Origin: Harmonia axyridis
Lineage: Eukaryota; Arthropoda; Insecta; Coleoptera; Coccinellidae
Direction of reading: 5' to 3'
Assembly: GCF_914767665.1 (NCBI RefSeq)
Contig: NC_059508.1
Location: forward strand, 3,162,001-3,226,000
Length of the DNA stretch: 64,000 nt
In this document: piece after piece, positions 12,724 to 24,094 of the stretch
How the letters are laid out: the number at the start of each line of letters is the position of its first letter
Position numbering within the stretch: position 1 is the first letter of the stretch
Translations under genes and position numbers: made by a program
Notes under the pieces: generated by a model
Database searches by the model: none
Seen by the model: the letters and a program-made list of their open reading frames with translations, nothing else
What the model was told of the DNA's origin: nothing

Positions 12724-14224
12724 ATTTTTTTAATTCATTTAATCAATTTTAATGAGAAAATTCAATGAAAATGTTACTGTGTCATTCGAAAAAAATCATC
12801 AGTAGAGGTCTTGGACTTTGCTGTGGAAAAACATTGTATTTAGTAGCGTTAGTTATTATCATCAGTTTTTTTTCAACGAAGAGCTGTTATAGTTTCCTGC
12901 AGAGACGAAAAAGACCAAATTTCCTATTCAAACACTGCGGTAAAATTGTTATTCTGAAATTTCCTGGTTTTAATGAGATTTTTATTTGCGAAGAAATTTT
13001 TTATAACTTTCAATTTTTTTATTTCATGTAACTGAAAACAAACGAACAATCTATCCGTGTGAGTTCTAGATATCTCACCGGACTGAATTTGAATGTGGAA
13101 CAATTTATGAGAAAATTGTAGCTACACATCATGGGCTGCAAAATGGCTTATGCGCCAGGACTATATTTAATATTCTTCATATCTGATTTGATTTGAATTA
13201 AATTGAATAAAAAATATACGCCTGCCATTCAAAGTTCTCTTGATCACAAATATTTGTATGAAATATGCTACTACTCAAATCGATTATAAAAGCTTTATCA
13301 CATTAATTATTCTAGCTTTAGAATCTGTTTTATAAATTTTGAAGGCTCAAAAATAGGAATTCAATATGAATTATTGGTGTTAACTAGCTGAAATATAACA
13401 AAATTCAACATAATTTTGGAAGTTTGATATTTTATCCAACTATATACTTGACTCGAAAATCAAGCTCGTGAAAAATTACATACTTCAATTTGACTTGATT
13501 TAAGATATTTAATGCTTGACTCGATATCAAGCTGCTTGATATTACCTGAGCTTGATACGCTCGAGTCGCTCGTCATATATTTCTGCAAGCTCATGCGTTC
13601 TTATACAGAATAAGGGGGTTCCCCGAGCTCCAAGATGACTGAAACGATCGCCAACAGGGGCGTAACTCACTTTGAAAAGGCAGAATCTTTAAATTTTTTA
13701 TATTTTTTTGTGAATCACAATTTTTGTATTCCTTTCAATCAACCAATAACTCCCCTCGTTACACTTATGATAGCCAGTGTTACTTTGTTAGTAGTTTTCC
13801 TGCATTTCTATGAAATTTTTATTAGGCAGACATTTGCTGGTGGATTTTGGTAGTTTTAGAAATATAACATTTTGAGTCTCAGCTCTAGTGACGGACGAAC
13901 GCAGGTACCGAGACTGTTGGGAATTGGGATGCCTAGAGTGTTCCCATGAATCAATTTGTTCATTGAGGATCTGCGTGATTCTAGAAGAATCTACGCAAAC
14001 ATAATAAAATCATAAAATATCTTTGGTGGCTGTCGGCTGAGAACAAGTACAAAGGGAGAATCTACGAAGGGTGTCTCAATAAAACAGATGGTGTAAATTT
14101 CTAAATTCCAGTTGAAAATATTCCATCATCGGGTATTCTATTACGTGAAAATATTATTTGAATGCATTTCCAGTATTTCCACCAAGTAGTGACGAAGTCT
14201 ATCAAATATCTACTATTTACTACA
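12724..14224. other. Gene-free stretch
   Basis: No supportable gene. The 88-codon frame at 12765-13031 and the 72-codon frame at 13635-13853 have hydrophobic, T-rich-derived composition without motifs. A GGGTGTCTCAATAAAA motif near 14080 resembles the shared motif of other repeats. Confidence 0.45.
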
Positions 14225-14762
14225 TACAGCGTGCTTAAAAAGTAATGTTACTCGTCAATAATTCTTGTCGATTTTTAATTTCAAAAGCAATTCATCGGAT
14301 ACTTTTTTGAATTTGATATTTCTACCCCCTCTACAATTTTTTCAAATGGGAATATATGAATTGTGATACATCAAATGAAAGTTAATTTGATCACCTATGA
14401 AAAGAAAATTATTTGTGTCGTTTTTTTTTATTAAAAATTAGATAACAATTAATTGGATATGGTTATTCGCTCTTTGAAATCGATGACTTTTCTATTAAAG
14501 GATGGAAAATAATAGTTTTCAACTTGTGTATAAATTTTTCTTTTCATCGTAACATTTTTATTGCAAGTATCACAATCCATATATTCTCATATAAAAAAAA
14601 GAGTGGTGGCGTGAGAAATATAAAATTGTGAGAAATATCAAATTCAGAAATGCACAAGATAAATTGCTCTTGAAATTAAAAATCGACGGGTGCGAGGATT
14701 TTCCTTAATAATTCTAGTACAAGAATTATCGACGAGTTATGTTACTTTTTTGGCACGCTGTA
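14225..14762. repeat. Palindromic inverted-repeat element F5 (538 bp)
   Basis: The ends are TACAGCGTGCTTAAAAAGTA on the left and, on the opposite strand, TACAGCGTGCCAAAAAAGTA on the right. Inverted similarity continues inward through TCGATTTTTAATTTCAA and beyond 200 bp. It has no coding capacity. It is consistent with a foldback-like or MITE-type non-autonomous element, and its TACAG.GTG end resembles that of F4 and F6. Confidence 0.85.
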
Positions 14763-15720
14763 TAGATATGTGTTTTCTTCAAAATTTGTTATAAAAGAGG
14801 AGTATATTTGCTATGTTTTTGTTCGTTCATGATATTTCATGAAGTTAGAGGAAATAAAAATTGAGCTATAGACTGAAATTTCCAGTATATGAATCGAGAT
14901 ATTCCTGTAAGAAAGAAGGAAATAATGAACCATCCTGCAAAACTTGCAGTGTTTCACGTAATGAGGAGACATTTCCGTACTGCGATTTGTCGCAAGTAAA
15001 TCTAGGCCAGTAAATCCTTGGGTAGATCTTCTGCTCGGTAGGAATCAATATCATTTTGGCAAAGGATAATAATTATTATAGCGAACTGTGGAATCGTTGG
15101 TATCGAACATTAAAGCCCGGTTAGCAATAAATTTCGCCGTCAGATTCGCCGGTCGCATATACTTCCCTCATGCTGAAACCTATTTGGCACGAACGATTTC
15201 GGGCCTGAGTCCCTATTTTTCGCACAGCGCCGCCTTGATTATTGCCCCTTTTCAAGAGAACCCCGTATTTCCAAAACAAACCGAAGAGGAGATAAGACAA
15301 ACCAGGGGCGGCATAAAGGCTTATAGATAATATTAATGAGGTTATGTTCGAGACGAAACCACACTATTCCAAAGTGTATTATTATACAGGGTGGCCCATT
15401 TGAATCCGGATATTTGCGTAAGTGTGAGTATTTCTTGAAACTTTCTATTAGCAGTGTGGCAATCGACCTCATAAAACTTAAAAGGCTTCGATACATAATT
15501 TGAATGTTTAACAATATTTTTATAGTTATTCGTACAGAAGCTCGCCCATTCAATGCTAATGATCTATTAATATATCGACTTTTTACACCAAAACGAACCC
15601 CAAATAGAAATTTTTTATCACCGAGCATATCACTCAATAAGTCGAGTTCCAGACCTAACCAGTAAAAACACATTTTCACTCAAGAATTCCTCAAAATACA
15701 TACCTTCACGAGTGACACAT
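14763..15720. other. No gene called; GC-richer block at about 15090-15330
   Basis: The block at about 15090-15330 is clearly less AT-rich than its surroundings and has an 80-codon open frame (15088-15330, +). The overlapping opposite frame runs 15239-15679. I recognise no domain and see no convincing splice sites. It may be a conserved non-coding element or an unrecognised exon. A TACAGGGTGGCCC motif at about 15387 is the shared repeat-end motif. Confidence 0.35.
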
Positions 15721-17357
15721 GTACAGAGAGTCCCAAGTTAGATAAGACTTAAAAAAATTTTCGAGGGTCCCTGATCTCTTTTTCGAAATACATAATGAGA
15801 TATCAGCAGATCATAGATATCTTGATTCGTTCTAGAGTCACTTGGCGTTTCTCAAAAATGACTGTTTCAAATATTTCTCTTTAGCCTGGTTTCTGTTTGA
15901 GATGAACGAAAAATTCTTAAACGTTTCTTTCTGTAATTTTATGGTTTATTTGATAGTCATAACAGATGAGAAATCAATTACCGTTTTAGAGATCTAGAGG
16001 AGAGTTGGTGTTTTTTCAAATTGGGACACCCTATATTTCTCAACGCAATTTTTTAAGCCACAGAAGCCAAGAAGATTCGCTTTAGCGGCTTTTCAAAAAT
16101 AATCTTGAGCTAAAAATTTGCATGTTGGGGTTTGAGACAATGATCTTTCTCTATAAAATATTTTCAGATGTCAACAATTTCCGGTTATACCAGAAACAGA
16201 CTACTATCATTTCAAGTGGCACACCCAGTATATTATTGCATCATTAGATAGCTTTTTTTGATGACAATTTCTAGTAGTCTGTCACTTCCGGAAAAAAAAC
16301 TGAAATTCTATGTTTTCATAACTAAATTTGAGATTTCAAGAATTGTAATAAATTATGCATAATTGAAAATTGTATTGTTTTATGGATTTCTTAACAATTC
16401 TAACGAAAAATTAATTATAATTCATGAAATGTAAAATTTAGTTATACTAACATCGAATTTTATTTTCACACAGTCACAGAGTACTCCCCACAGTGAGTAA
16501 TAGCCGTTTTTTCCTCATTTAAGGTTCTTCCTCGATAACTCTCAACGTATTCGTTTTAGGTATTTGGTTCAAGTAACCCCCACTATTTTTGTACGTAGAA
16601 TCGACTGAAATAATAAAAAATATAGATTCTAATTCGAAAGTCTTGAGTTTTGATGAATTTGAGTTGTCCGAGTGCACGATCTTCCTATGAACACCCTGTA
16701 CTTTTTTGTTACAAACCGCAAACAGTCTTATTATACTACGTATTTGCAGATTCGAAAAAAAATCCTCATCGCCACCAATTTTTTCATAAGAATCCCATTA
16801 ACTCATGAACCGTTGGGTTTTGACTTAAGGTCTGGCATATTGCCGAAATTTTCGTCAAAAAAGCTATCTAATGATGCAATAATATACCGGGTGTGCCATT
16901 TGAAATAAGTAAGTAGTGATATGTTTCCGGTATAACCGGAAGTTGTAGTTATCTCTGAAAATATTTCATGGAGAAAGATCATTTTCTCAAACCCCAATAT
17001 GCAAATTTTCAGCTCAAAATTATGATTAATTTTCCATAAACGTCTAATAGACCATACCGGTGCACCACCACGGATATGGTATCCCTTTTAATCAGAAATT
17101 AATTATCGTTTTAGAGATATAGAGGAAAAACTCCGTTGAAAAATATAGGGTGTCCCAATTAAGAAAAACAAACTCTCCTCTATATCTCTAAAACGGTCAT
17201 TAATTTCTATGAGCTGTTATGATAAACCATGAAAAATACTGAAAAAAAAATTTTTTTGAAACCAAGATATATCAAACAGTCACTTTTCAGAAACGCTCTA
17301 AACTCTAGAACGAATCAAAACATCTATGTATGATCTGCTATATTCCGAAATTTTGAC
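15721..17357. repeat. Large inverted-repeat element F1, copy a
   Basis: The left arm (about 15721-16280) and right arm (about 16840-17357) are diverged reverse complements. Shared blocks include CAGATCATA, GATTCGTTCTAGAG, TTGGGACACCCTATAT, TTCCGGTTATACC and TATTATTGCATCATTAG. A less related interval of about 560 bp separates the arms. There is no transposase. Partial relatives occur at 31141-31822 and 60803-61090. Confidence 0.8.
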
Positions 17358-18242
17358 ATCATACTAACGAGAAGAAAGTGGTATGAAATGTTTGCTTACA
17401 TCAAGATATGAAAGGATTCAAGGCCACCAGTGCACAGCTTCTCATCGTGCTTTGTTAGCTACGCCGTTGATTATACAATTAAAAATGAAACCACTTTCGT
17501 TCGAAAGATTTCAGTTCATGTCTATGAATTTGCCGTCCAAAATTGAATTCATTAATTCCATTGAAAACATAAAATTTTATCGCAACATTTGTATTGAAGC
17601 TTATTGGGTAAAGTTCGCTGAATTTGTATCGACAGAAAAGAACATCAGGAATTCTGCCGAGGCATCTAAATACGTAATTTTTAGTTCCACAAGAAATGCA
17701 CGGGTAATTCACGGAAGGATCGTAATTCAAAATTCCCGCCAGACCTCACTAAAATGGCCTATAAGATTCAGGACTGTCGTGACCTGGCTTCCGTTTTTAC
17801 GATGTTTTAATTCCGATAGGATCAGCGCACGCATTTTCAAGGATAATTCATATTCTCCCTAAAATCGGAGGTGCCGAAATTGTTCGCAAACTTGCCTTCG
17901 AGAAACGCAGTTGTGGAAAATAAACGTGAATATTTCGGACCTTCTAATTGTCAACGTAATTTATTCTACCTAAATAATCAGATATTAATCCTTGAAATGG
18001 TGCTTATAACGGAAATATTCCTTGTAATCTTCCTTTAGAATTTCCTTTAGAATTAAGAGTTGTGTGGAGATTCTGACAGTCGAATAATTTCTAAAGGGCT
18101 TTTCGATAAGGATGATACTTTTTGTCATATCTTATGCCATTTGTGTTGCAATCATTAAAATTGTTTCATCGAAATCAGTGCTCATTTGTGAATATTGATA
18201 GAAATTGGTCTACAATACGACGAATAGTGAATCGATTAACAG
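17358..18242. other. No gene called
   Basis: A 159-codon open frame runs from 17383 to 17862 (+), the longest frame here that is not in a repeat. It has no recognisable domain, signal sequence or low-complexity structure, and its start abuts the F1 repeat. I treat it as unsupported, although it is longer than the typical chance ORFs nearby. Confidence 0.35.
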
Positions 18243-19481
18243 GATAATATACTCGTACTAGTGAAATAAATTGAAGGATCAAAATAAAATTCGAGATTTT
18301 TAGCTGTTTTTCAAATGGCTGCATTTTCGATAAAAATGGTCGTATCTCAATTTGAAAAAAACTTTTTGAAGCTTGAAGTTTATAGTTTAGAGATCTCATG
18401 ATGAAAACATTTTTCATGCAACGTGTATCTCTCAATCCCAATGAATACAGTATCTCAAATTTCTGCGTAATTTTTTCAGTTTTTATTTTGGCCTACAGAC
18501 TTGGAATTTTTTTTTCCAACTTAACCACTATATGGATGAGATAACTTGTTCATTCAGCTTCAATATCTTTTTTTCCAAATTTCAATGCGAGCACTTCTCG
18601 CTGAAATATTGAACTAATTGAAAAGGACCTTTTTGTCTTCAACCATCAATATCTCACCAATCAATGATTGCACAGAAAATATAAGGGATATTTTGAAATC
18701 TTGAATGAATTCTCTACGAGTAGTAGCTATGGTTTTTTCGGAAAAAATGTTTTTTCGTTATCTACATTAATTTGAAAAGTTAAAAAAAGGGCTTCTGGAG
18801 GCTTTTTGGATAATCAAGCGCTGAATTGAAAATATCGAAAAAACGATCAATGTTGAGTATGCGTTTTACAGTTCAATGTCACCATGAAAATCCCAGAGAA
18901 TTTCAATTCAATCCATGGAGCGGTATTTTTGTTTCATTCGGTCCAATTTTCAAGAATAATTTTCAAATTTTGCAAATTCGTTTTGAGAATAAACTGGCTT
19001 TTTCTTCCGAAAGCCTTTTTTTTATCAATTATTCAAACTGATGTAGAGAACGAAAAAAAATTTTTCCGATAATCCAATAGTTACTTCTTTTAGAGAATTC
19101 AGTCAAGATTTCGAAATATCCCTTAAATTTTCTGTGCAATCATTGATTGGTGAGATATTGATGGTTAAAGACAAAAAAGTCCAAGTTATCTCATCCATAT
19201 AGTGGTTGAGTTGAAAAAAAAATTTCCAAGTCTGTAGGCCAAAAATAAAAACTGAAAAAATTTCGCAGAAATTTTAGATACCGTACTCATTAGGAATGAA
19301 CGGTACACGTTGCTTGAAAGATGTTTTCATCATAAGATCTTCAAACTATGAACTTCAAGCTTCAAAAAGCTTTTTTTCAAATTGAGATACGACCATTGTT
19401 ATCGAAAATACAGCCATTTGAAAAACCGCTAAAAATTTCGAATTTTATTTTGATCCTTTAATTTCTTCCCTTAGTGTATTA
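18243..19481. repeat. Palindromic element F3, copy a (about 1.24 kb)
   Basis: The two halves are reverse complements of roughly 550 bp each with a short, less similar centre near 18850-18900. The ends carry AAAGGATCAAAATAAAATTC on the right (opposite strand) and GAAGGATCAAAATAAAATTC on the left. Inner shared blocks include CCATATAGTGGTT, CAATATCTCACCAATCAATG and GATATTTTGAAATCTTGA. No coding capacity beyond palindrome by-products. A copy with only one arm plus the centre lies at 35363-36068. Confidence 0.85.
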
Positions 19482-20053
19482 TCTTCCATGAATTCGCTAT
19501 AAAATTCTCCCAATTATTAAACGTTGTTGAAGGGTGTATCATTCCATGATTGAAAGGCTTAACCTACTAAACACAAATTACATAAGAATTGGCAAAAAAC
19601 AATACAGGTTACCATTGCAATCATTTCGAATTGTATCATTCCTAGTAGATTGATTTTCATGAAGTTTGTTTCTAGAAGTCTTTTCTTTCCATTCGCGCTA
19701 CGGTTCTGTTCCTTCGAACAGATGATACGAAATTTTTTGCGGTTATTCAGAATTGAATTATTGCCGCTTTTCAAGAAGCGAATTTCTTATCTGTTGCGTA
19801 ATAAACTTGGAAAAGACGAAATGAGTGGAAACAAGGGGGACTTTTATCGATAAAGTATTGACTTCATTTTGGAATGAAACTCTCGGCCATTCTTTTCTTA
19901 GCTCGCTAATAACTCTCGAAAGACTGTCTGAGTGAGGTTTTTTCGCACATATTTTTCTACAGGGGGCTCGCTGAATTTACCATAGTCGAATTTTTTTTCC
20001 GAAGAGGTATTTGTATGATTCGCAAATATGATCGAATTCAATTTTACAAGGGT
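19482..20053. other. Gene-free stretch
   Basis: Overlapping short frames on both strands at 19559-19853 have no recognisable motif. Nothing else is supported. Confidence 0.45.
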
Positions 20054-20291
20054 TGACTTGCTGACAAAGAAACTGCAACACCCAGAAGAAGCTGTTTAAA
20101 TTTTAATTTTTTTTTTGTAAAACATAGATAATGAAGCAAGAAGTAAATGATCGAATTTGGAGAAAAAAATCGTGAAGGTTTTTTCATGTAAACAATTTTT
20201 GTTACTTGTTTTCGTTTTTTGCAAGTTTTTTTGAATTCTACAACGAAGCATCTGTTCGAGGAGATTCAAAGTCGATGTTTAGTTGATGTTA

Positions 20292-20601
20292 AAATGCCTA
20301 GAGAACGTGTAAGCAGAATTTATCGCCAGCTAAGTGAATTTGTAGTTTAAAGTTTTTCGAAGCGACCCATGTGAATCTTTCGCCATGGCCGCCCAGATCC
20401 CCCGATCTTTCGCCCATGGTGCATGTTTGGGATATTATGAATAGATGGCTCGGAAATTTACCCCAGCCCTCACGGACTTTGGCGGCTCTGAGACATGAAG
20501 TACAGGTAGCTTGGGATAGTATCCCTGAAGAAGGAATAGACCATCTCATTGCATCAATGCCGAGACGTGTTGGGGAGTGTATAGATAATCGCGGTGGATA
20601 A
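20292..20601 (+). pseudogene. Tc1-type transposase remnant
   Basis: The ATG at 20292 starts MPRERVSRIY, matching the N-terminus of the 44.3 kb copy. The frame then breaks at the deletion near 20343. The C-terminal piece (20371-20601) has NLSPWPPRSPDLSP and ends RRVGECIDN. The catalytic Glu of the DD34E triad is lost: the motif PIEHIWD reads PMVHVWD. The first and second catalytic Asp are deleted. No function is possible. Confidence 0.88.
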
Positions 20602-20714
20602 ACAGATTATTAACGAATTTATTAAAAGAAATTGTAAATTCTTCGTTTTTCTCCAAATTTTAATCATATACTTCTTGCTATACTATCCATGTTTAACCAA
20701 AAAATAGTTCTTTA

Positions 20715-20818
20715 TAATACAAGTGCAGAAGGCATTGATATTCTTCCACGAGTTCAAAATTCAATGAATTTGAATGAACGAGTGGTAGAATGAGCCTTCT
20801 GTACGAGTATTATACATT
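20715..20818. repeat. Imperfect hairpin of about 100 bp inside the Tc1 copy
   Basis: Within the segment inserted in the Tc1 3' end, about 45 bases form an imperfect inverted repeat. TACAAGTGCAGAAGGC on the left faces TACTCGTACAGAAGGC on the opposite strand, and the pairing extends inward through CTTCCACGAGTTCAAAATTC. It could be a small MITE or a precursor-hairpin-like RNA. Neither is shown by the sequence alone. Confidence 0.6.
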
Positions 20819-21131
20819 ATTTTCTCCAATTCATTGCATTCTTATTGAAATTAATGAAATATTTCCATAAATATCATTCAGTGATTTTTGCATTGAAAAA
20901 TGTTGTTTGGCACAACTGATTTCTTTAAGGCAAATTGATGAATTGACAGATAAAGCCGTGGAGGAAAATTCAGAATACCAACATATAATAATAAAATATA
21001 ACCATAAAAACTGTGCGTTTCTGATATATTCTCGCACGATTTTGTTCTATAAGATGTGGAAGAATGAACGGAATAACCAAAGAATTAGAGAAAATTAAAT
21101 TCAAACTGTTCCTTCTGGGTGTTGCAGTTTA

Positions 21132-22421
21132 TGTATGCAATATGGTGAATTAAGCACAAAAAATGTAATATTCATCTAAATTTTTCCAACCTTGGTTCCT
21201 TCCAAATAATATGTTTTACAGAAGCGATTATAAAACTTGAAAATTAAAAAAAAAATATGGAAATCATTCGGTAAGACACAATGACCACTACGACTTTTCC
21301 ATACTCAAAATTTCATTGTTGCGAAATGACAGCTCTCAAAAACGTCGAAAAGAAAACATTCCATTCAGTATCATCGTACCGTAAAAAGTTGTATGAATTT
21401 CCTCATTTCAAATTTTAAGTTGACGCGAAAGTAATTCTTCCGATTTGATTCAAACCATTGTGGTATGGCAGGCGATTTTCGTTCCAAATCTTATGCAAAT
21501 GGCGTGTACAGTTTACGAGAAAAGGTCCATTATTGAAAATAATAAGCCAATATTCGGTTCTGCTTTCAAATGGGTTGCCTTGTATGCTCGAACCCTATTG
21601 CTCGGATATTTGGAGAGAACTAACGGAAAATTGCTTTCTAAGGAGGGTTATTTCCTCAACAAAAGAGATGCATGTTAAATATCCAGAGAACTGCGTTGTG
21701 TATTGGAATACACTGATTAAAAATGCAAGATATATCTTGTAATACACAGATACATGTTTTTCGCGAAAAAATGTCAGATTTTCTTCCGAGATTTTCCACA
21801 ATTCGAATACTTTTATCAACCTCGGAGGAACAGAATTGGCTCACACCTTTGTACTGTAAAATTCATGTCAGAAATCTAATAAACTACCGACGTGCATTGA
21901 AAAGCTGCTTACTCTAAATTCATATTTCCACGTAGGATTCCTTCAGAGTTTGCTATGACGAAATTGTCATATATATAGTGCAAACTCCTGCGAATAAACT
22001 GTCATTCATTTTTTCTTCCTTTCGAAGAAATTGAAGGTCTATTTACTTTGGAAAACCTCCTTTTTGTCGGCTTATGGTAAGACTGTCGATTTGGATTTTT
22101 TTTGGGCTTGTGGGATGAAAAGAAATAGGGAGGAATTAAGCTTATTTACATGGAAAAACGTTTTCTAAATGTCGATATCTGTTTGATGCTATTTGATCGT
22201 TGGGTACAATTGGTTTCGTTCTGAATAATCTCTGATATTTTTTATTTTATCTCACTGAAAGCTTTAGTCCCACGTCTAAATGTCTATATCGCGATCATAT
22301 TATATAGAATTTCATTTTTTCTGATAATTTCTTTTAAGGTAACAGATCATAAAGAGCACAATAGTAGAACAATATTCCACTTACATAATCACATGAAAGA
22401 AGTTATTACAATTCCGAAAGC
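21132..22421. other. Gene-free stretch
   Basis: Several overlapping frames of 60-94 codons at 21445-21917 on both strands show no motif. No repeat relationship was recognised. Confidence 0.45.
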
Positions 22422-22559
22422 ATAATGTTAAAAGTAGAAATAAAAACTAAAAGCACATTTAGCAGATTATCACTGACAAAAACACTTCCAGTTTCATTCC
22501 ATAGTTTTCTATTTCCTCTTTCAACGAATAATAATTACTTGAAACGTAAAAAATATATA
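22422..22559 (+). repeat. Direct repeat flanking the DD41D elements (left copy)
   Basis: About 138 bp, repeated in the same orientation at 23942-24094. Shared blocks include AAGCACATTTAGC, CACTTCCAGTTTCATTCCAT and ACGTAAAAAATATATA. The left copy ends exactly where the first DD41D element begins. The right copy continues uninterrupted, so it acts as a paralogous empty site. Confidence 0.85.
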
Positions 22560-22826
22560 ACGGGTGTTTTTTCGAGGTATATAACTTTAAGTTGGCATTA
22601 CTGTTCAAGATGGCGACCGATTTAACAGCTGTTAAGTGATTTATTCTCAGTTTGGTTTGGCAATTCATCATGAATACTCACGCCTGAACAACGCTTGCAA
22701 ATAGTGCAATTTTATTTCGAAAATAATGGTTCTGTGCGGAATACGTATCGCGCACTACGTCCATTTAATTTTTTAGCGATGAAGCGCACTTCTGGTTGAA
22801 TGGCTACGTCAACAAACAAAACTGTC
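22560..22826 (+). mobile_element. DD41D-type transposon, 3'-truncated copy 1
   Basis: Begins with ACGGGTGTTTTTTCGAGGTA after TA at 22558-22559 and matches the neighbouring copy 2 up to about 22826. The transposase 5' end is present (ATG at 22670, then a stop within a few codons). The coding sequence after ALRPF is deleted up to the catalytic FWLN region. The 3' terminal repeat is absent. Confidence 0.82.
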
Positions 22827-22847
22827 TTCGACTGAAATTTAATTATA

Positions 22848-23773
22848 ACGGGTGTTTTTTTCGAGGTATATAACTTTAAGTTGGCATTACTGCTCAAGAT
22901 GGTGACCGATTTAACAGCTGTCAAGTGATTTATTCTCAGTTTGGTTTGGCAATTCATCGTGAGTAGACTCACGTCTGACCAAAGCTTGCAAATAGTGCAA
23001 TTTTATTTCGAAAATAATAGTTCTGTGCAGAATACGTATTGCGCACTACGTCCATTTTATCGTAGAAGCGCACTTCTGGTTGAATGTCTACGTCAACAAA
23101 CAAAACTGCCGCATTTGGAGTGAAGCTAATCCCTAAGTGTATGTCGAAACACCGAAACATCCAGAAAAACTGACTGTTTGGTGCGCTTTATAGGCTGGTG
23201 GAATCATTGGTCCGTACTTCTTCAAAACCGATGATGGCCAGAACGTTACAGTCAATGGTGATCGGTATAGAGCCATGATTACTAACTTTTTCATTCCTGA
23301 ATTGAACAACTATGATGTCCAGGAGCTGTGGTTTCAAGACGGCGCAACATATCACACAGCTGGTGCCACAATCGATTTATTGAAAGACACGTTTGGTGAC
23401 CGCCTAATTTCATGTTTTGGACCTGTGAATTGGCCTCCAAGATCTTGTGATTTAACACCGCTAGACTACTTTCTGTGGGGCTATGTAGAGACATTGGTCT
23501 ATGCGGATAAGCCACAAACCCTTGACCATTTGGAAGACAACATTCGCCGTGTTATTGCCGATATACGGCCACAAATGTTGGAAAAAGTCATCGAAAATTG
23601 GACGTCCAGATTGGACTACATCCGAGCCAGTCGTGGCGGTCAAATGCCAGAAATCATATTTAAAATGTAATGCCACAAAATTATCTTGCGGATAAATAAA
23701 ATTCATGTCAATCGAATAATCCATCGTTGTTTTATTGCAATTTAAAGTCCTATAGCTCTAAAAAAACACCCTT
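22848..23773 (+). mobile_element. DD41D-type (rosa-like) Tc1/mariner transposon, copy 2
   Basis: Bounded by TA at 22846-22847 and 23774-23775. The terminal repeats read ACGGGTGTTTTTTTCGAGG and, on the opposite strand at the right end, AAGGGTGTTTTTTTAGAGC. At 926 bp it is shorter than a complete element because coding sequence between the N-terminal domain and the first catalytic motif is deleted at about 23063. It lies just downstream of the truncated copy 1, in the same orientation. Confidence 0.9.
22957..23670 (+). pseudogene. DD41D-type transposase pseudogene
   Basis: The family moves DNA by a DDD-type cut-and-paste reaction. The N-terminal piece reads LQIVQFYFENNSSVQNTY, after which a deletion joins it near AHFWLN-like sequence. 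The C-terminal 131 codons (23275-23670) are open, with FQDGATYHTA (second Asp) and WPPRSCDLTPLDYFLWGY (third Asp). 41 residues separate the two, hence DD41D. The expected start ATG is GTG here, an in-frame TAG lies near 23190 (L-stop-AGG where relatives have Trp), and one Gln of the usual QQDG is lost. The rosa-like name rests on catalytic spacing and family knowledge and was not checked by search. Confidence 0.85.
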
Positions 23774-23941
23774 TACATTGCCAAAGTTTCGAATCTTGTG
23801 TGATTTTTTTCAAGGCTCGTATTTCATCGGATGCAATTTCGTCAGTTTTAATAAAATCTCTTTCAGGGTGTATATCATATAAATGTCAAAATAATTCTCT
23901 TTTGTCTCAATCGAGAAAAAATAAGACGTCACCAATAATCA

Positions 23942-24094
23942 ATAATGTTAAAAGTTGAAATGAAAATTAATTGTTTAAAGCACATTTAGCTAAGAAACAG
24001 AATATCACTGATAAAAACACTTCCAGTTTCATTCCATAGTTTTTTATTTCCTCTTTCAACCATTAATAATTACTTAATACGTAAAAAATATATA
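23942..24094 (+). repeat. Direct repeat flanking the DD41D elements (right, empty copy)
   Basis: About 153 bp matching 22422-22559, with a few extra bases near AATTGTTTAAAGC. It reads through the TATATA target without an insertion. Confidence 0.85.

Larger units (their letters stand above)
20054..21131 (+). mobile_element. Tc1-type element (DD34E family), internally deleted copy
   Basis: The left terminal repeat reads CTGACAAAGAAACTGCAACA, the same as the copies at 32.5 and 44.3 kb. The right one, on the opposite strand, includes AAACTGCAACACCCAGAAGG. Most of the transposase is deleted at about 20343, where the N-terminal coding sequence jumps directly to the C-terminal part. A foreign segment of about 390 bp (20704-21093) is inserted just inside the right terminal repeat. 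The flanking TA duplication is not clear at this copy. Confidence 0.88.

Noticed and set aside
15239..15679. 146-codon minus-strand ORF as a gene
   Set aside because: No motif. It overlaps the opposite-strand frame and an ACAGGGTG repeat end.
17383..17862. 159-codon ORF as a gene
   Set aside because: No recognisable domain, start context or splice evidence. It abuts a repeat, and a single ORF of this size is possible by chance in 64 kb.
22560..23773. The two repeated blocks beginning ACGGGTGTTTT as LTRs of a retrotransposon
   Set aside because: The repeat includes the transposase start, and copy 2 has inverted terminal repeats flanked by TA. They are two DNA transposon copies, not LTRs.
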